Shown here one piece after another: positions 9,395 to 18,861 of a stretch of DNA of 39,463 nucleotides; position 1 is the stretch's first letter; the number at the start of each line of letters is the position of its first letter. The notes under the pieces were generated by a model. The model made no database searches. It saw only the letters and a program-made list of their open reading frames with translations, and was not told where the DNA came from. The stretch is from Frankia sp. AgB32 (GTDB lineage Bacteria; Actinomycetota; Actinomycetes; Frankiales; Frankiaceae), in NCBI RefSeq assembly GCF_023243045.1, contig NZ_JALKFX010000018.1, positions 1 through 39,463 of the forward strand. Reading direction: 5' to 3'. The translations under genes and the position numbers were made by a program.

Positions 9395-11341
9395 ATGATG
9401 CCGTCCGCGACGCGGACCGACGCGCGGGAATCCGGAGTCATCGGCCTGGGCTTCGCCACCCTGTGGCGCGGCATCCGCGAACAACCACGGCTGTTCGCCC
9501 TCGCCGCCAGCGGCGCCTGCCTGTACACCCTCACCGGGGTGGCGAGTTCGATCGTGCTCGGCGAGGCGACCGAACGCATCGTGCTCCCGGCGGTGCGCGA
9601 CGGTCACGCCGACTGGCCGGCGGTCGCCGTCGCCGCGGCGGTGATCGTCGGGGTCGGTGCGCTGCGGGCCCTCGGGATGTTCGTGCGCCGCCTCGCTGGC
9701 GGCACCGTCGTGTTCCGCGTCCAGGGGCACTACCGGCACCGGGTGACCCGCCAGTACCTGCGGCTGCCCCTGTCCTGGCATCAGCGCCACTCGACCGGCA
9801 CGCTCCTGTCGAACGCCAACGCGGACGTCGAGGCCGCCTGGAATCCGCTCATGCCGCTGCCGTTCGCCGTCGGTGCCCTGATCATGCTCGTCACGGCGCT
9901 GGCGCTGCTGTTCGCCACCGACCCGGTGCTGGCACTGATCGGGCTCGTCGTGTTCCCCACCTTCGGCTGGGTGAACCTCTGGTACGGGCGGCGGGTGTGG
10001 CCGCTGTACGCCGGAGTGCAGCGACTGCGCGGGGAGGTCAGCGCGGTGGCGCACGAGTCGTTCGACGGCGCGCTCGTCGTCAAGGCCCTCGGCCGCGAGG
10101 AGGAGGAAACCGACCGCTTCCGGGTTCACGCCGAGGAACTGCGCGACGCGATGATCCGCGCGGGCCGGCTGCGCGGCCTGTTCGACCCGCTGATGGAGAG
10201 CCTGCCGAACCTCGGCATCCTGCTGGTTCTCATCGTCGGCGCCGTCCGGATCCGCTCGGGAGCGATCGACGTCGGGCAGCTCGTGCGGGTGGCCTACCTG
10301 TTCACCCTGCTGGCCTTCCCGCTGCGCGCCTTCGGCTGGGTTTTCGGCGACCTGCCCCGAGCCGTCGTCGGCTACCAACGGGTGGAGGCCGTGCTGACTG
10401 CCCCGTCCGAGGAGCCACAGGGCACCCGGAACCTCACCGGGCCCGGCCCCGCGGCCCTCCGGCTGGCCGCGGTCAGCTACGCCTATCCGGACGCCTCGCC
10501 GGACGGAACCGCTGCCCTGCCGGGAACCGCTGCCCCGGCCGGAACTGCCTCGCCGGACGGAGCCTCCCAGGACGATGCGGCCGGCCCGTCGGCCCGCAGC
10601 GAACGTCCGGTGCTGTCCGAGGTGAGTGTCGAGGTCGCGCCCGGCAGCATCGTGGCGATCACCGGTCGGACCGGCGCCGGCAAGTCGACCCTGGCCGGCA
10701 TGCTCGCCCGCCTCGTCGATCCGACCGACGGCGCGGTCCTGCTCGACGGCGTCGACCTGCGCGACCTTGCCCCCGGCGAGGTCAGCCGGGCCGTCGCTCT
10801 CGTACCCCAGCAGGCGTTCCTGTTCGATGACACGGTCCGGGCGAACATCACCCTGGGCCTGGACGTCTCGACCGAGGCGGTCTGGGCCGCCCTGCGCAGT
10901 GCCCAGGCCGACCGTTTCGTCGCCGCCCTGCCCGCCGGTCTCGACACCCACGTCGGGGAACGCGGCACGAGCCTGTCCGGTGGGCAGCGCCAACGCGTCT
11001 GCCTGGCCCGCGCGCTGGTGCGCGCACCCCGGCTGCTCGTCCTCGACGACGCCACCGCCAGTGTCGATCCCCGCGTGGAGGGCGCCATCCTCGCCGGGCT
11101 GCGGGAGAACGCCGGCGCGTCGACGGTCGTGGTCGTCGCCCAGCGACGGTCCACGATCGCGCTCGCGGACGAGGTCGTCCACCTCGACGCCGGCCGGGTG
11201 ATCGGCTGCGGCCGGCACGTCGACCTGCTCGCCTCCTCGCCGCGCTACGCCGCCCTGCTCACCGCCTACGAGCAGGCCGCCCGGGCCGCCGGCACCGACG
11301 CGATGCCCGATCCCGACCTGGCCACCGAGGCGGTGTCGTGA
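9395..11341 (+). CDS. ABC exporter half-transporter, subunit with degenerate ATPase site
   Basis: About 648 residues: a type-I exporter membrane domain (about 25-325, six helices) and a nucleotide-binding domain (about 420-620). Walker A is GRTGAGKSTL, Q-loop VPQQAFLFDD, signature LSGGQRQRV. Walker B reads LLVLDDATASVD with Asp in place of the catalytic Glu, and the switch is VVAQRRSTI with Gln in place of His. The domain linker holds an 18-bp-repeat-encoded Ala/Gly/Pro insert. The changes are those of the non-hydrolysing half of a heterodimeric exporter; the partner is the next gene, whose start overlaps this stop (GTGA). Start uncertain: GTG 9389, GTG 9392, ATG 9395 and ATG 9398 are all in frame. 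Substrate unknown; location beside hisI/trpE is the only clue. Confidence 0.88.
   Translation: MMPSATRTDARESGVIGLGFATLWRGIREQPRLFALAASGACLYTLTGVASSIVLGEATERIVLPAVRDGHADWPAVAVAAAVIVGVGALRALGMFVRRLAGGTVVFRVQGHYRHRVTRQYLRLPLSWHQRHSTGTLLSNANADVEAAWNPLMPLPFAVGALIMLVTALALLFATDPVLALIGLVVFPTFGWVNLWYGRRVWPLYAGVQRLRGEVSAVAHESFDGALVVKALGREEEETDRFRVHAEELRDAMIRAGRLRGLFDPLMESLPNLGILLVLIVGAVRIRSGAIDVGQLVRVAYLFTLLAFPLRAFGWVFGDLPRAVVGYQRVEAVLTAPSEEPQGTRNLTGPGPAALRLAAVSYAYPDASPDGTAALPGTAAPAGTASPDGASQDDAAGPSARSERPVLSEVSVEVAPGSIVAITGRTGAGKSTLAGMLARLVDPTDGAVLLDGVDLRDLAPGEVSRAVALVPQQAFLFDDTVRANITLGLDVSTEAVWAALRSAQADRFVAALPAGLDTHVGERGTSLSGGQRQRVCLARALVRAPRLLVLDDATASVDPRVEGAILAGLRENAGASTVVVVAQRRSTIALADEVVHLDAGRVIGCGRHVDLLASSPRYAALLTAYEQAARAAGTDAMPDPDLATEAVS
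10489..10567 (+). repeat. 18-bp repeat in the linker of the first ABC subunit
   Basis: Units at 10505-10522, 10523-10540 and 10541-10558, each starting GGAAC(C/T)GC, with shorter partial copies on both sides. Encodes Gly-Thr-Ala-Ala-like repeats between the membrane and ATPase domains. Confidence 0.75.
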
Positions 11342-13500
11342 CCGGCCCGATCCCCTCCGCCCGTTCCGGGTCCGAGCTGATCCCGTCCGAGTCGGCCCCC
11401 GACTCGCTGGCGCGGCCAGCCGCGGCGCCCTCACCCGGTGCCGCACGAATCCCGGCCACGCGCCCGCCGGGCCTGGCGGACCCGGCCAGTCCCGCGGACC
11501 CGGCCAGTCCCGCGGGCACGGCAGATCTCGCGGGCACGGCAGAGCCGTCGGATCTCGCGGGCTCCGCGGATCCGTTGTCGGCAGCCGCGCCGCCGGCGAG
11601 CTTGGTGGCGACGGTTCGGCGGCTGCGGGCGCTGTCCCCCGAGCTGACTCGCGGCCTGCTGGGCACTGTGACGCTCGCTCTGGTGGCGACTGTGGGCAAG
11701 GTGGTCGTCCCGGTGGCCGTGCAGCAGATCCTCGACCGCGGCCTGACCGACGACGGCGTCCGACTCGGACTCGTCGGCGTCGCCGTTGGGGCGGCCGCCG
11801 TCGTGATCGTGGTGACCGCCGTCGCCACCTACCGGATGAACCTGCGCCTGTACCGGGTGTCCGAGGGGACGCTGGCCGCGCTGCGGGTACGGGCGTTCCG
11901 GCACATTCACGACCTGTCGATGCTCAGCCAGTCCGCGCAGCGCCGCGGGTCGCTGACGTCCCGGGTGACCAGCGACGTGGACCAGATGTCGCAGTTCCTC
12001 CAGTTCGGCGGCGTGATGCTGCTGGTCTCGACCGGCCAGATGCTGCTCTCGGGCGTGCTGATGTTCGCCTACTCGTGGCCACTCGCCCTGCTCGTCCTCG
12101 CCTTCTACGTCCCGCTGCTGATCGTCACCCGGCTGGCGCAGCGCCGCCTCGCCGCCCGCTACGCCCAGCTCCGGGAGCGCGTCGGCGAACTGCTGGGCGC
12201 CGTGGCCGAGTCGGTCGTCGGAGCCCCGGTCGTGCGCGCCTATGGCATCCAGGACCGCACCGCCGGGCGCATCGACGGGTCCATCGACCGCTACCGGGGC
12301 GCGCAGATCGACGCCCAACGGGTCATCGCCGGAGTGTTCTCGCTCAGCGAGCTCGTCGCCGCGCTCGCCTCGGCGTCCGTCGTCGTTGCCGGCGTCGCCC
12401 TCGGGGTCGACGGCTCGCTCAGCACGGGCCGGCTGATCGCCTTCCTGTTCCTGCTGACCCTGTTCGTGATGCCGATCCAGTCGATGACCGAGGTTCTCAA
12501 CGACGCGGCAAACGCGTTCGCCGGTCTGCGCCGGGTCCTCGCCGTCCTTGATCTGCCCCGCGACGTGCGCGATCCCGGTCTCGGCGCCGACAGCGCGACC
12601 GTCGCCGCCGAGGGTGCTCCGCTCGGCGGCGACGCGACGTCGCCGACCGGATCCGGTCGGGACCTTCCTGTCGGCCCGCTGGGCGCCCGGTTCGTCCGCG
12701 TCGGGTTCGCCTACCCGCAGGGGCCGCCGGTGCTGCGGGACATCGATCTGGAGATCGCTCCCGGCGCGCGGGTCGCGATCGTCGGGGAGACCGGCTCGGG
12801 TAAGACCACGCTGGTGAAGCTGCTGACCCGGCTGATGGATCCGTCCACGGGCACGGTGTGCGTGGGCGGGGTGCCGCTGCCCGAGGTGCGGTTCGCCTCG
12901 CTGCGTGCCCGGGTGCTGCTCGTGCCGCAGGACGGCTTTCTGTTCGATCTGACGATCGCCGACAACGTTCGCTACGGCCGACCCGGTGCCTCGGACGACG
13001 CCGTGCGCACCGCGTTCGCGGCGCTCGGCCTCGCCGACTGGCTCGACCGACTCCCGGCGGGGCTGGCCACCCGGGTGGGGGAGAGCGGCTCGCGGCTCTC
13101 CGCCGGTGAGCGTCAGCTCGTCGCGCTGGCCCGGGCCCAGCTGGCCGACCCGGAGCTGCTGGTCCTGGACGAGGCGACCTCCGCCGTGGACCCCGAGACC
13201 GAGGTGCGACTGGCCGCCGCGCTCGCCGAGCTGACCCGGGGCCGGACCTCCGTGACGATCGCGCACCGGCTGTCGACGGCGGAAACAGCCCAGGAGGTCG
13301 TCGTCGTCGACGACGGACGGATCGTGCAGCGCGGCCCGCACCGTGATCTCGTCGCCGTTCCCGGGGTCTACCAGCGGCTGCACCGATCCTGGGCGGCAGG
13401 TGTCGGGACGGCGGCGGACGAGACCCGCCCCGAGGGGCCGGGTGCGCCGACCGACGTCCGCCGCGCCGCCGCGCCGCCGGAGAGCAGAATGAAGCCGTGA
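11338..13500 (+). CDS. ABC exporter half-transporter, catalytically intact subunit
   Basis: 720 residues: Ala/Pro-rich N-terminal extension (about 1-85, containing 18-bp repeats), six-helix membrane domain (about 95-400) and ATPase domain (about 440-680). Walker [12 protein letters not shown]-loop [10 protein letters not shown], Walker [13 protein letters not shown] with catalytic Glu, H-loop IAHRLST are all normal. The signature is LSAGERQLV instead of LSGGQ. With the preceding subunit this makes one consensus site (this Walker A/B with the partner's LSGGQ) and one degenerate site, the classic heterodimeric exporter layout. GTG start overlaps the previous stop; its own stop overlaps the hisI GTG, so exporter and hisI are translationally coupled. 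Confidence 0.9.
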   Translation: MTGPIPSARSGSELIPSESAPDSLARPAAAPSPGAARIPATRPPGLADPASPADPASPAGTADLAGTAEPSDLAGSADPLSAAAPPASLVATVRRLRALSPELTRGLLGTVTLALVATVGKVVVPVAVQQILDRGLTDDGVRLGLVGVAVGAAAVVIVVTAVATYRMNLRLYRVSEGTLAALRVRAFRHIHDLSMLSQSAQRRGSLTSRVTSDVDQMSQFLQFGGVMLLVSTGQMLLSGVLMFAYSWPLALLVLAFYVPLLIVTRLAQRRLAARYAQLRERVGELLGAVAESVVGAPVVRAYGIQDRTAGRIDGSIDRYRGAQIDAQRVIAGVFSLSELVAALASASVVVAGVALGVDGSLSTGRLIAFLFLLTLFVMPIQSMTEVLNDAANAFAGLRRVLAVLDLPRDVRDPGLGADSATVAAEGAPLGGDATSPTGSGRDLPVGPLGARFVRVGFAYPQGPPVLRDIDLEIAPGARVAIVGETGSGKTTLVKLLTRLMDPSTGTVCVGGVPLPEVRFASLRARVLLVPQDGFLFDLTIADNVRYGRPGASDDAVRTAFAALGLADWLDRLPAGLATRVGESGSRLSAGERQLVALARAQLADPELLVLDEATSAVDPETEVRLAAALAELTRGRTSVTIAHRLSTAETAQEVVVVDDGRIVQRGPHRDLVAVPGVYQRLHRSWAAGVGTAADETRPEGPGAPTDVRRAAAPPESRMKP
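11479..11559 (+). repeat. 18-bp repeat at the N-terminus of the second ABC subunit
   Basis: Two identical copies of GACCCGGCCAGTCCCGCG (11479-11496, 11497-11514), then related 18- and 27-base units ending in CTCGCG. In frame; encodes Asp-Pro-Ala-Ser-Pro-Ala repeats. Confidence 0.8.
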
Positions 13501-13895
13501 CCGAACGTCCCGCCGCTCTTGACCCCGCCATCGCCCGCCGCGTGCGCCGTGACAGCGCCGGGCTGTTCCCGGCCATCGCCCAGCAGCACGACACCGGCGA
13601 GGTGCTGATGCTCGGGTGGATGGACGACGAGGCACTGCACCGGACGCTGACGACCGGACGAGCCACGTACTGGAGCCGCAGTCGCCAGGAGTACTGGGTC
13701 AAGGGCGACACCTCGGGCCACCAGCAGTGGGTCCGCTCGGTCGCCCTCGACTGCGACGGCGATGCCGTGCTCGTCCGGGTGGACCAGATCGGCCCGGCCT
13801 GCCACACCGGCACCCGGACGTGTTTCGACGCCGACGCGCTGCCCGCCCGTGTCGGTAACCCGGGCACCACGGCCGCCGCGGGGTCGGACCGATGA
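13497..13895 (+). CDS. hisI: Phosphoribosyl-AMP cyclohydrolase
   Basis: Third step of histidine synthesis: opens the adenine ring of PR-AMP, zinc-dependent. 132 residues; the single-domain form without HisE. Motifs: [26 protein letters not shown], and the metal-site region [10 protein letters not shown] followed by [15 protein letters not shown] start lies in the stop of the ABC gene, and its own stop overlaps the trpE ATG (ATGA). It therefore joins the exporter to the tryptophan genes rather than to hisF, from which it is 4.2 kb away. Confidence 0.96.
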   Translation: MTERPAALDPAIARRVRRDSAGLFPAIAQQHDTGEVLMLGWMDDEALHRTLTTGRATYWSRSRQEYWVKGDTSGHQQWVRSVALDCDGDAVLVRVDQIGPACHTGTRTCFDADALPARVGNPGTTAAAGSDR

Positions 13896-15442
13896 CGACC
13901 GGGCGGATCGTTCCCGACCGGGCCGGCTTCCACGCCGCCGCCGCGGCCCAGCCGGTCGTCGCCGTCACGCGCCGACTGCTCGCGGACGGCGAGACACCGG
14001 TCGGCATCTACCGCAAGCTCGCCGGCGGCCCGGGCACGTTCCTGCTGGAATCCGCCGAGCACGGCGGGGAGTGGTCGCGCTACTCGTTCGTGGGCGTGCG
14101 GGCGGCGGCGACGCTGACCGAGCGCGACGGCCAGGCCGGGTGGGTGGACGGGGCGCCGCCACCGGGAGTGCCGACGCGGGGCGACCCACTGGACATCCTG
14201 CGCGCGGTGGAACGCCACCTGCGCGCCGACAACGGTCCCGACGCCCCGCCGCTGATGGGCGGCCTCGTCGGCTATCTCGGCTACGACATGGTCCGGCGCA
14301 TCGAGCGGCTGCCCTCGCACGCCGTCGACGACCTGCACCTGCCCGAACTGCGGATGCTGCTCGCCACCGACCTGGCCGTGCTCGACCATCGCGACGGCTC
14401 GTGCCTGCTGGTGGCCAACGCCTTCAGCGGCACCGCCGTTACCGGCACCACAGAGGCCGGCTCCGAAGCAGGCGCCGCCACCGCGGCGCTGGACGCCCTG
14501 TACGACGACGCGGTCGCCCGGCTGGAAGCGATGACCAGCGACCTGGCGAAGTGGAACGAGCCGACCGTCGCGACGACGTCCGGCGCCGTGACCGGGATCG
14601 CCGACTTCGTCTCCGCCACCCCGCCCGGCGCCTTCCAGGCTGCGGTGGAGCGGGCGATCGAGGAGATCCGCGCCGGCGAGTGCTTCCAGATCGTGGTGTC
14701 CCAGCGGTTCGAGCGGGCCACGGCCGCCGATCCGCTCGACGTCTACCGGGTGCTGCGCACCACCAACCCGAGTCCGTACATGTACCTGCTGCGGTTCGGC
14801 GACCACGACGTCGTCGGCTCGTCGCCGGAGGCGCATGTCAAGGTCACCGGCCGACGGGCGCTGCTGCACCCCATCGCGGGCAGCCGGCCGCGCGGCGCGA
14901 CGCCCGAACAGGACGCGCAGCTCGCGGCACAACTGCTCGCCGATCCGAAGGAACGCGCCGAGCACGTGATGCTGGTGGACCTGGTCCGCAACGACCTCGG
15001 GCGAGTCTGCGTGCCGGGTTCGGTGCGGGTTGTCGAGTTCGCTGCCGTCGAACGGTTCTCGCACATCATGCATATCGTCTCCACGGTGATCGGTGAGGTG
15101 GCGCCGGAGCGCAGCGCCGTCGACGTGCTGACGGCGACCTTCCCGGCGGGCACCCTGTCCGGGGCGCCGAAGGTGCGCGCGATGGAGGTCATCGACGAGC
15201 TGGAGCCAACGCGGCGCGGTCTGTACGGCGGCGTCGTCGGCTACCTGGATTTCGGCGGTGATCTGGACACCGCCATCGCCATCCGCACCACGGTGCTGCG
15301 TGACGGCGTCGCCTATGTGCAGGCGGGCGCCGGGATCGTCGCCGATTCCGATCCCGACGCCGAGGACCTGGAGAGCCGCACCAAGGCGGCGGCGGTCCTG
15401 CGCGCCATCGAGGTCGCCGAGTCGCTGCGACCGCCGGTATGA
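13892..15442 (+). CDS. trpE: Anthranilate synthase component I
   Basis: Converts chorismate to anthranilate with ammonia from TrpG (not in window). 516 residues. The N-terminal feedback motif [17 protein letters not shown] has the LLES serine that binds tryptophan, so feedback inhibition is expected. Chorismate-binding C-terminal motifs: [60 protein letters not shown] and [10 protein letters not shown]. Coupled at both ends by 4-base overlaps. No leader peptide or attenuator is seen upstream, consistent with expression from the exporter/hisI promoter. Confidence 0.97.
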   Translation: MTTGRIVPDRAGFHAAAAAQPVVAVTRRLLADGETPVGIYRKLAGGPGTFLLESAEHGGEWSRYSFVGVRAAATLTERDGQAGWVDGAPPPGVPTRGDPLDILRAVERHLRADNGPDAPPLMGGLVGYLGYDMVRRIERLPSHAVDDLHLPELRMLLATDLAVLDHRDGSCLLVANAFSGTAVTGTTEAGSEAGAATAALDALYDDAVARLEAMTSDLAKWNEPTVATTSGAVTGIADFVSATPPGAFQAAVERAIEEIRAGECFQIVVSQRFERATAADPLDVYRVLRTTNPSPYMYLLRFGDHDVVGSSPEAHVKVTGRRALLHPIAGSRPRGATPEQDAQLAAQLLADPKERAEHVMLVDLVRNDLGRVCVPGSVRVVEFAAVERFSHIMHIVSTVIGEVAPERSAVDVLTATFPAGTLSGAPKVRAMEVIDELEPTRRGLYGGVVGYLDFGGDLDTAIAIRTTVLRDGVAYVQAGAGIVADSDPDAEDLESRTKAAAVLRAIEVAESLRPPV

Positions 15443-16104
15443 GCGCCGCCAGCCCTCCGCCCACCTCCACTGGAACCACGGGGCAGGGTGGCGCGCCGGG
15501 CACGCCCGAGGAAGCTCGCGCCGCCCGCCTCGGCCGGCGCGAGCGGGGCCTCGCGATCCTCGGCTGCCTGGTCGGCGCCGGCCTGGTGCTCACGTGCGGT
15601 GCGGCCACCTGGGCGTCCGCCCGGGTGGGCGCACCGCGCTCGCCCGGGGACGGCGACGCCGTGGCCGCCCCCCTGGCCGCTCACTGGAGCGGCGGGACGC
15701 TCGCCCCGGCGTGCACCGCACTCGCCCTGGTCGGCCTCGCCGCGGCGGTGGCGATCGTGGCCACCCGCCGCGTCGGCCGCACCGTGGTCGGCGTGCTGGC
15801 CGTTGCTGCCGGCATCGGCATCATCTACCTGGCCGGGCGGGTCGGGGCCGACCCGTTGGCCGCCGTGCGGGACACCGACGCGGTCGAGCAGTTCTCCCTC
15901 GGCGGCCGGGCGGATATCAGCGAGGTGCACCGCACGGCGGCGCCGTGGCTGGCCGTGATCGGCGGGGCGCTGCTCACCGTCGCCGGCATGCTCGCCGCCG
16001 TGCGCGGCGGGCGTTGGCCGGCGATGTCCGGCCGTTACCAGGCCCGCGAAGCCCGGCCCGTGGACGCTTGGGACGCGATCGAGCGGGGCCACGACCCCAC
16101 CTGA
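15439..16104 (+). CDS. Trp-operon-associated membrane protein (TIGR02234 type)
   Basis: 221 residues. About four hydrophobic helices: 35-58 (LAILGCLVGAGLVLTCGAA), 92-112, 116-136 and 170-190, with short loops. The C-terminal DAWDAIERGHDPT resembles the conserved tail of the actinobacterial family found between trpE and trpC. Biochemical role unknown; conserved position suggests a link with tryptophan or its intermediates. ATG overlaps the trpE stop. Its stop directly abuts the stop of the opposing small gene. Confidence 0.85.
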   Translation: MSAASPPPTSTGTTGQGGAPGTPEEARAARLGRRERGLAILGCLVGAGLVLTCGAATWASARVGAPRSPGDGDAVAAPLAAHWSGGTLAPACTALALVGLAAAVAIVATRRVGRTVVGVLAVAAGIGIIYLAGRVGADPLAAVRDTDAVEQFSLGGRADISEVHRTAAPWLAVIGGALLTVAGMLAAVRGGRWPAMSGRYQAREARPVDAWDAIERGHDPT

Positions 16105-16389
16105 TCATCGGGCCCCGCCCGTCGCGACCGGCGCCGCCGGACGGTCGGTGGCCGCGGGTTGCCGCGGCTGCGGCGCGAGCGCGCCGAGCAACTCCCGCTG
16201 TCGCCGCAGATCCTCCTCCAGCAGGGTCATGAGTGCCTCCATCCGGGCCAGGGCGCGATCGAGCCGCGCCAACGGTTCGTCCCGCCTCCCGTCGCGGGCG
16301 GGCGGGGCGTCCGTGACGTGGATGGCGAAGGGCCCGACCGGAGGCGCCCAGCTCGGGCGCGGCGGAACGGAGGTACGGCGAGTGTCCAT
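16105..16389 (-). CDS. Small SOS-box-controlled protein of unknown function
   Basis: 94 residues, no family recognised. The N-terminus is Pro/Arg-rich (1-40). Residues 37-70 form one strongly charged amphipathic helix, likely coiled coil (LARLDRALARMEALM then TLLEEDLRRQRELL). The tail is Pro/Ala/Thr-rich and probably disordered. No signal peptide or membrane helix. ATG start with AGGGAG ribosome site about 7 bases upstream. A TCGAAC-N4-GTTCGA palindrome, the actinobacterial LexA consensus, sits 16-31 bases before the start, so induction by DNA damage is likely. It is opposite to, and flanked by, trp genes. It being real rests on the ribosome site, SOS box and coiled-coil composition; a protein partner or filament adaptor is only a guess. 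Confidence 0.65.
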   Translation of the reverse strand: MDTRRTSVPPRPSWAPPVGPFAIHVTDAPPARDGRRDEPLARLDRALARMEALMTLLEEDLRRQRELLGALAPQPRQPAATDRPAAPVATGGAR

Positions 16390-16404
16390 GCGAGCTCCCT
16401 GGTC

Positions 16405-16420
16405 TCGAACGCGTGTTCGA
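16405..16420 (-). promoter_or_regulatory. LexA/SOS box
   Basis: TCGAACGCGTGTTCGA: both 6-base arms match exactly the mycobacterial/streptomycete SOS consensus TCGAAC-N4-GTTCGA. On the minus strand a TATAGT -10-like hexamer (16425-16420) overlaps its upstream edge, so bound LexA would block the promoter of the 94-residue gene. It is about 170 bases from trpC, whose own promoter lies farther downstream. Confidence 0.8.
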
Positions 16421-16577
16421 CTATAGGGCATCGGGGCGGGCTCGGCCAGGTCGACGGGCGGACCGGCGCGCCGCCGCCACCGCGTTCGGGGTAGCTGGGT
16501 GATTCCCCAGGCGGCGGCATTCGGTCGCGGGTCGTAGCCAGGTGTGGGTGCCTCCGGCCCGTGGCAGCGACCTGGCC

Positions 16578-16583
16578 TACCAT
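16578..16583 (+). promoter_or_regulatory. Candidate -10 box (TACCAT) for leaderless trpC
   Basis: TANNNT, 7 bases, then the trpC ATG; no ribosome site upstream. Same layout as hisD, priA, trpB and lgt. Confidence 0.5.
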
Positions 16584-16590
16584 CGGCGGC

Positions 16591-17427
16591 ATGACCGCGA
16601 CAGCCGCGAGCGCGGGTCGGAAGAACGTTCTCGCCGAGATCCTCGACGGGGTCCGGGCCGACCTGGCCGCGCGCGAACAGCAGACCAGCCTCGCCGACCT
16701 CAAGCAGCGGGTGGAGCGCGTCCCCGACCCGCGGGACGCGCTCGCCGTCCTGCGCCACGCCCCGGTCTCGGTGATTGCCGAGGTCAAGCGCCGATCCCCG
16801 TCCAAGGGCAGCCTGGCGACGATCGCCGATCCGGCGTCCCTCGCCCGTGACTACGAGGCCGGCGGCGCCGCGGCGATCAGCGTGCTGACCGAGCAGCGCC
16901 GCTTCGGCGGCTCGCTGGCGGACTTCGACGCCGTCCGGCGTGCGGTCGACGTGCCGCTGCTGCGCAAGGACTTCGTGGTCTCGCCCTACCAGGTGTTCGA
17001 GGCGCGGGCTCACGGCGCCGACCTGGTGCTGCTCATCGTGGCGGCGCTGGACCAGCCCCGGCTGGTCGGCCTGCGCGAGCGGATCGAGTCGCTGGGGATG
17101 ACCGCGCTCGTCGAGGTGCACGACGAGATCGAGCTGGCCCGGGCCGTGGACGCCGACGCCCGACTGATCGGCGTGAACACCCGCGACCTGCACACGCTCG
17201 AGGTCGACCGGAGCACGTTCGCCCGGCTGGCGCCGATGGTGCCGGCCGGTGTGATCACGGTGGCCGAGTCCGGGGTGCGGGGGCCGCACGACCTGCGCGC
17301 CTATGCGGCGGCGGGGGCCGACGCCGTGCTCGTCGGCGAAGCGGCGGTCACCGGGGGTGACGCCCGGCAGACGGTGGCCGAGCTCGTCGCCGCCGGCGCG
17401 CACCCGGCGGGCCGGGTCGGCCGGTAG
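16591..17427 (+). CDS. trpC: Indole-3-glycerol phosphate synthase
   Basis: Ring closure of CdRP to indole-3-glycerol phosphate. 278 residues, single-function (no TrpF domain). Motifs: [13 protein letters not shown] (catalytic Glu and Lys), [17 protein letters not shown] (catalytic Lys), [15 protein letters not shown] and VAESGVRG. The frame is open from 16561, but ATG 16591 ([12 protein letters not shown]) gives a normal N-terminus and the leaderless geometry. Separately transcribed from trpE, across the small opposing SOS gene. Confidence 0.96.
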   Translation: MTATAASAGRKNVLAEILDGVRADLAAREQQTSLADLKQRVERVPDPRDALAVLRHAPVSVIAEVKRRSPSKGSLATIADPASLARDYEAGGAAAISVLTEQRRFGGSLADFDAVRRAVDVPLLRKDFVVSPYQVFEARAHGADLVLLIVAALDQPRLVGLRERIESLGMTALVEVHDEIELARAVDADARLIGVNTRDLHTLEVDRSTFARLAPMVPAGVITVAESGVRGPHDLRAYAAAGADAVLVGEAAVTGGDARQTVAELVAAGAHPAGRVGR

Positions 17428-17428
17428 A

Positions 17429-17462
17429 CCGGCCTCGCCGCCGCCGGCGCCCGCCGGGCCGG
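17429..17462 (+). terminator. Weak inverted repeat between trpC and trpB
   Basis: CCGGCC (17429-17434) and GGCCGG (17457-17462) flank a GC-rich loop, immediately after the trpC stop and before the trpB promoter candidate. Stem of only 6 and loop of 22, so a terminator is uncertain. Confidence 0.3.
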
Positions 17463-17473
17463 ATCGGAACCGA

Positions 17474-17479
17474 TACAGT
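17474..17479 (+). promoter_or_regulatory. Candidate -10 box (TACAGT) for leaderless trpB
   Basis: TANNNT, 6 bases, then the trpB GTG; no Shine-Dalgarno sequence. Confidence 0.5.
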
Positions 17480-17485
17480 CGCCGG

Positions 17486-18802
17486 GTGGCCATCCGAGCA
17501 GCTACCTCGCCAGCCCCCGCCGACGGCGCCGTGACGTCCGGACCTGCCGGTACCGGCAGCGCGGCCGTGGGGGACTGGCGGGCGTTTCCTGACCCGTCCG
17601 GGCATTTCGGGCGGTTCGGCGGGCGGTTCGTGCCCGAGGCGCTGATGGCCGCGCTCGACCAGCTCACCGAGGCCTACGACCAGGCCCGGGTGGACCCGGC
17701 GTTCACCGGCGAGCTCGACGACCTGCTCGCCACCTACGCCGGGCGCCCGACCCCGCTGACCGACGCGCGCCGCCTCACCGAGCACGTCGGCGGAGCCAGG
17801 ATCCTGCTCAAGCGGGAGGATCTGGCGCACACCGGCTCGCACAAGATCAACAATGTGCTGGGTCAGTGCCTGCTGACAAAGCGGATGGGCAAGACCCGGG
17901 TCATCGCCGAGACCGGCGCCGGTCAGCACGGGGTGGCCACCGCCACCGCCTGCGCGCTGCTCGGTCTCGACTGCGTCGTCTACATGGGCGAGGAGGACAC
18001 CCGCCGGCAGGCCCTCAACGTCGCGCGGATGCGGCTGCTCGGCGCCGAGGTCGTCCCGGTCACCTCGGGCAGCCGCACCCTCAAGGACGCTATCAACGAG
18101 GCCTTGCGCGACTGGGTCGCCACGGTCGACGACACGCACTACTGCATCGGCTCGGTGATGGGTCCGCACCCGTTCCCCATGCTGGTCCGTGACTTCCAGC
18201 GGATCATCGGAGTGGAGGCGCGTGCCCAGGTGCTGGAGCGCACCGGCCGGCTGCCCGACGCGGTCGTCGCCTGTGTCGGTGGCGGCTCCAACGCGATGGG
18301 CATCTTCCACCCGTTCATCCCGGACGCCGAGGTCGCGCTCATCGGCTGCGAGGCCGGCGGGGACGGTGTCGCCACCGGCCGGCACGCGGCGGCGATCGCC
18401 GGCGGCTCGGCCGGGGTGCTGCACGGCATGCGTACCTACCTGCTGCAGGACGACTTCGGTCAGACGCAGGTGTCCCACTCCATCTCCGCCGGGCTCGACT
18501 ATCCCGGTATCGGGCCCGAGCACGCCCTGCTACACGAGACCGGGCGGGCCAGCTACCGGGTCGTCGACGACGCCGCCGCGATGGCGGCGCTCGCGCTGGT
18601 CGCCCGCACCGAGGGCATCCTCGTCGCGATCGAGAGCGCGCACGCGTTCGCCGGCGCCCTGGACGTCGCCCGCGAACTCGGCCCGGAGAAGACGGTGGTG
18701 GTCAACTGCTCCGGCCGCGGCGACAAGGACGTCGACACCGCGGCCCGCTGGTTCGGCCTGCTCGACGCCGACGCCGACGCGGGCGACCGCGCGCACGGCT
18801 GA
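17486..18802 (+). CDS. trpB: Tryptophan synthase beta chain
   Basis: PLP-dependent condensation of indole with serine. 438 residues from GTG 17486; the first about 30 are Ala/Thr/Gly-rich. Motifs: [32 protein letters not shown] with the PLP lysine, [12 protein letters not shown] (catalytic Glu region), [29 protein letters not shown] (phosphate loop), and [15 protein letters not shown]. The frame is open farther upstream into trpC; the chosen start follows the trpC stop and a -10-like box. TrpA follows 59 bases later. Confidence 0.97.
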   Translation: MAIRAATSPAPADGAVTSGPAGTGSAAVGDWRAFPDPSGHFGRFGGRFVPEALMAALDQLTEAYDQARVDPAFTGELDDLLATYAGRPTPLTDARRLTEHVGGARILLKREDLAHTGSHKINNVLGQCLLTKRMGKTRVIAETGAGQHGVATATACALLGLDCVVYMGEEDTRRQALNVARMRLLGAEVVPVTSGSRTLKDAINEALRDWVATVDDTHYCIGSVMGPHPFPMLVRDFQRIIGVEARAQVLERTGRLPDAVVACVGGGSNAMGIFHPFIPDAEVALIGCEAGGDGVATGRHAAAIAGGSAGVLHGMRTYLLQDDFGQTQVSHSISAGLDYPGIGPEHALLHETGRASYRVVDDAAAMAALALVARTEGILVAIESAHAFAGALDVARELGPEKTVVVNCSGRGDKDVDTAARWFGLLDADADAGDRAHG

Positions 18803-18861
18803 CGGCCAGCCCACCCCACTTCAGGCGGCCCGCGGGCCCCAGGCGAACGGACTGCACGACG

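Noticed and set aside
13500-13900. trp attenuator or leader peptide before trpE
   Set aside because: trpE overlaps the hisI stop by 4 bases, leaving no room; no Trp-codon run seen in a short ORF.
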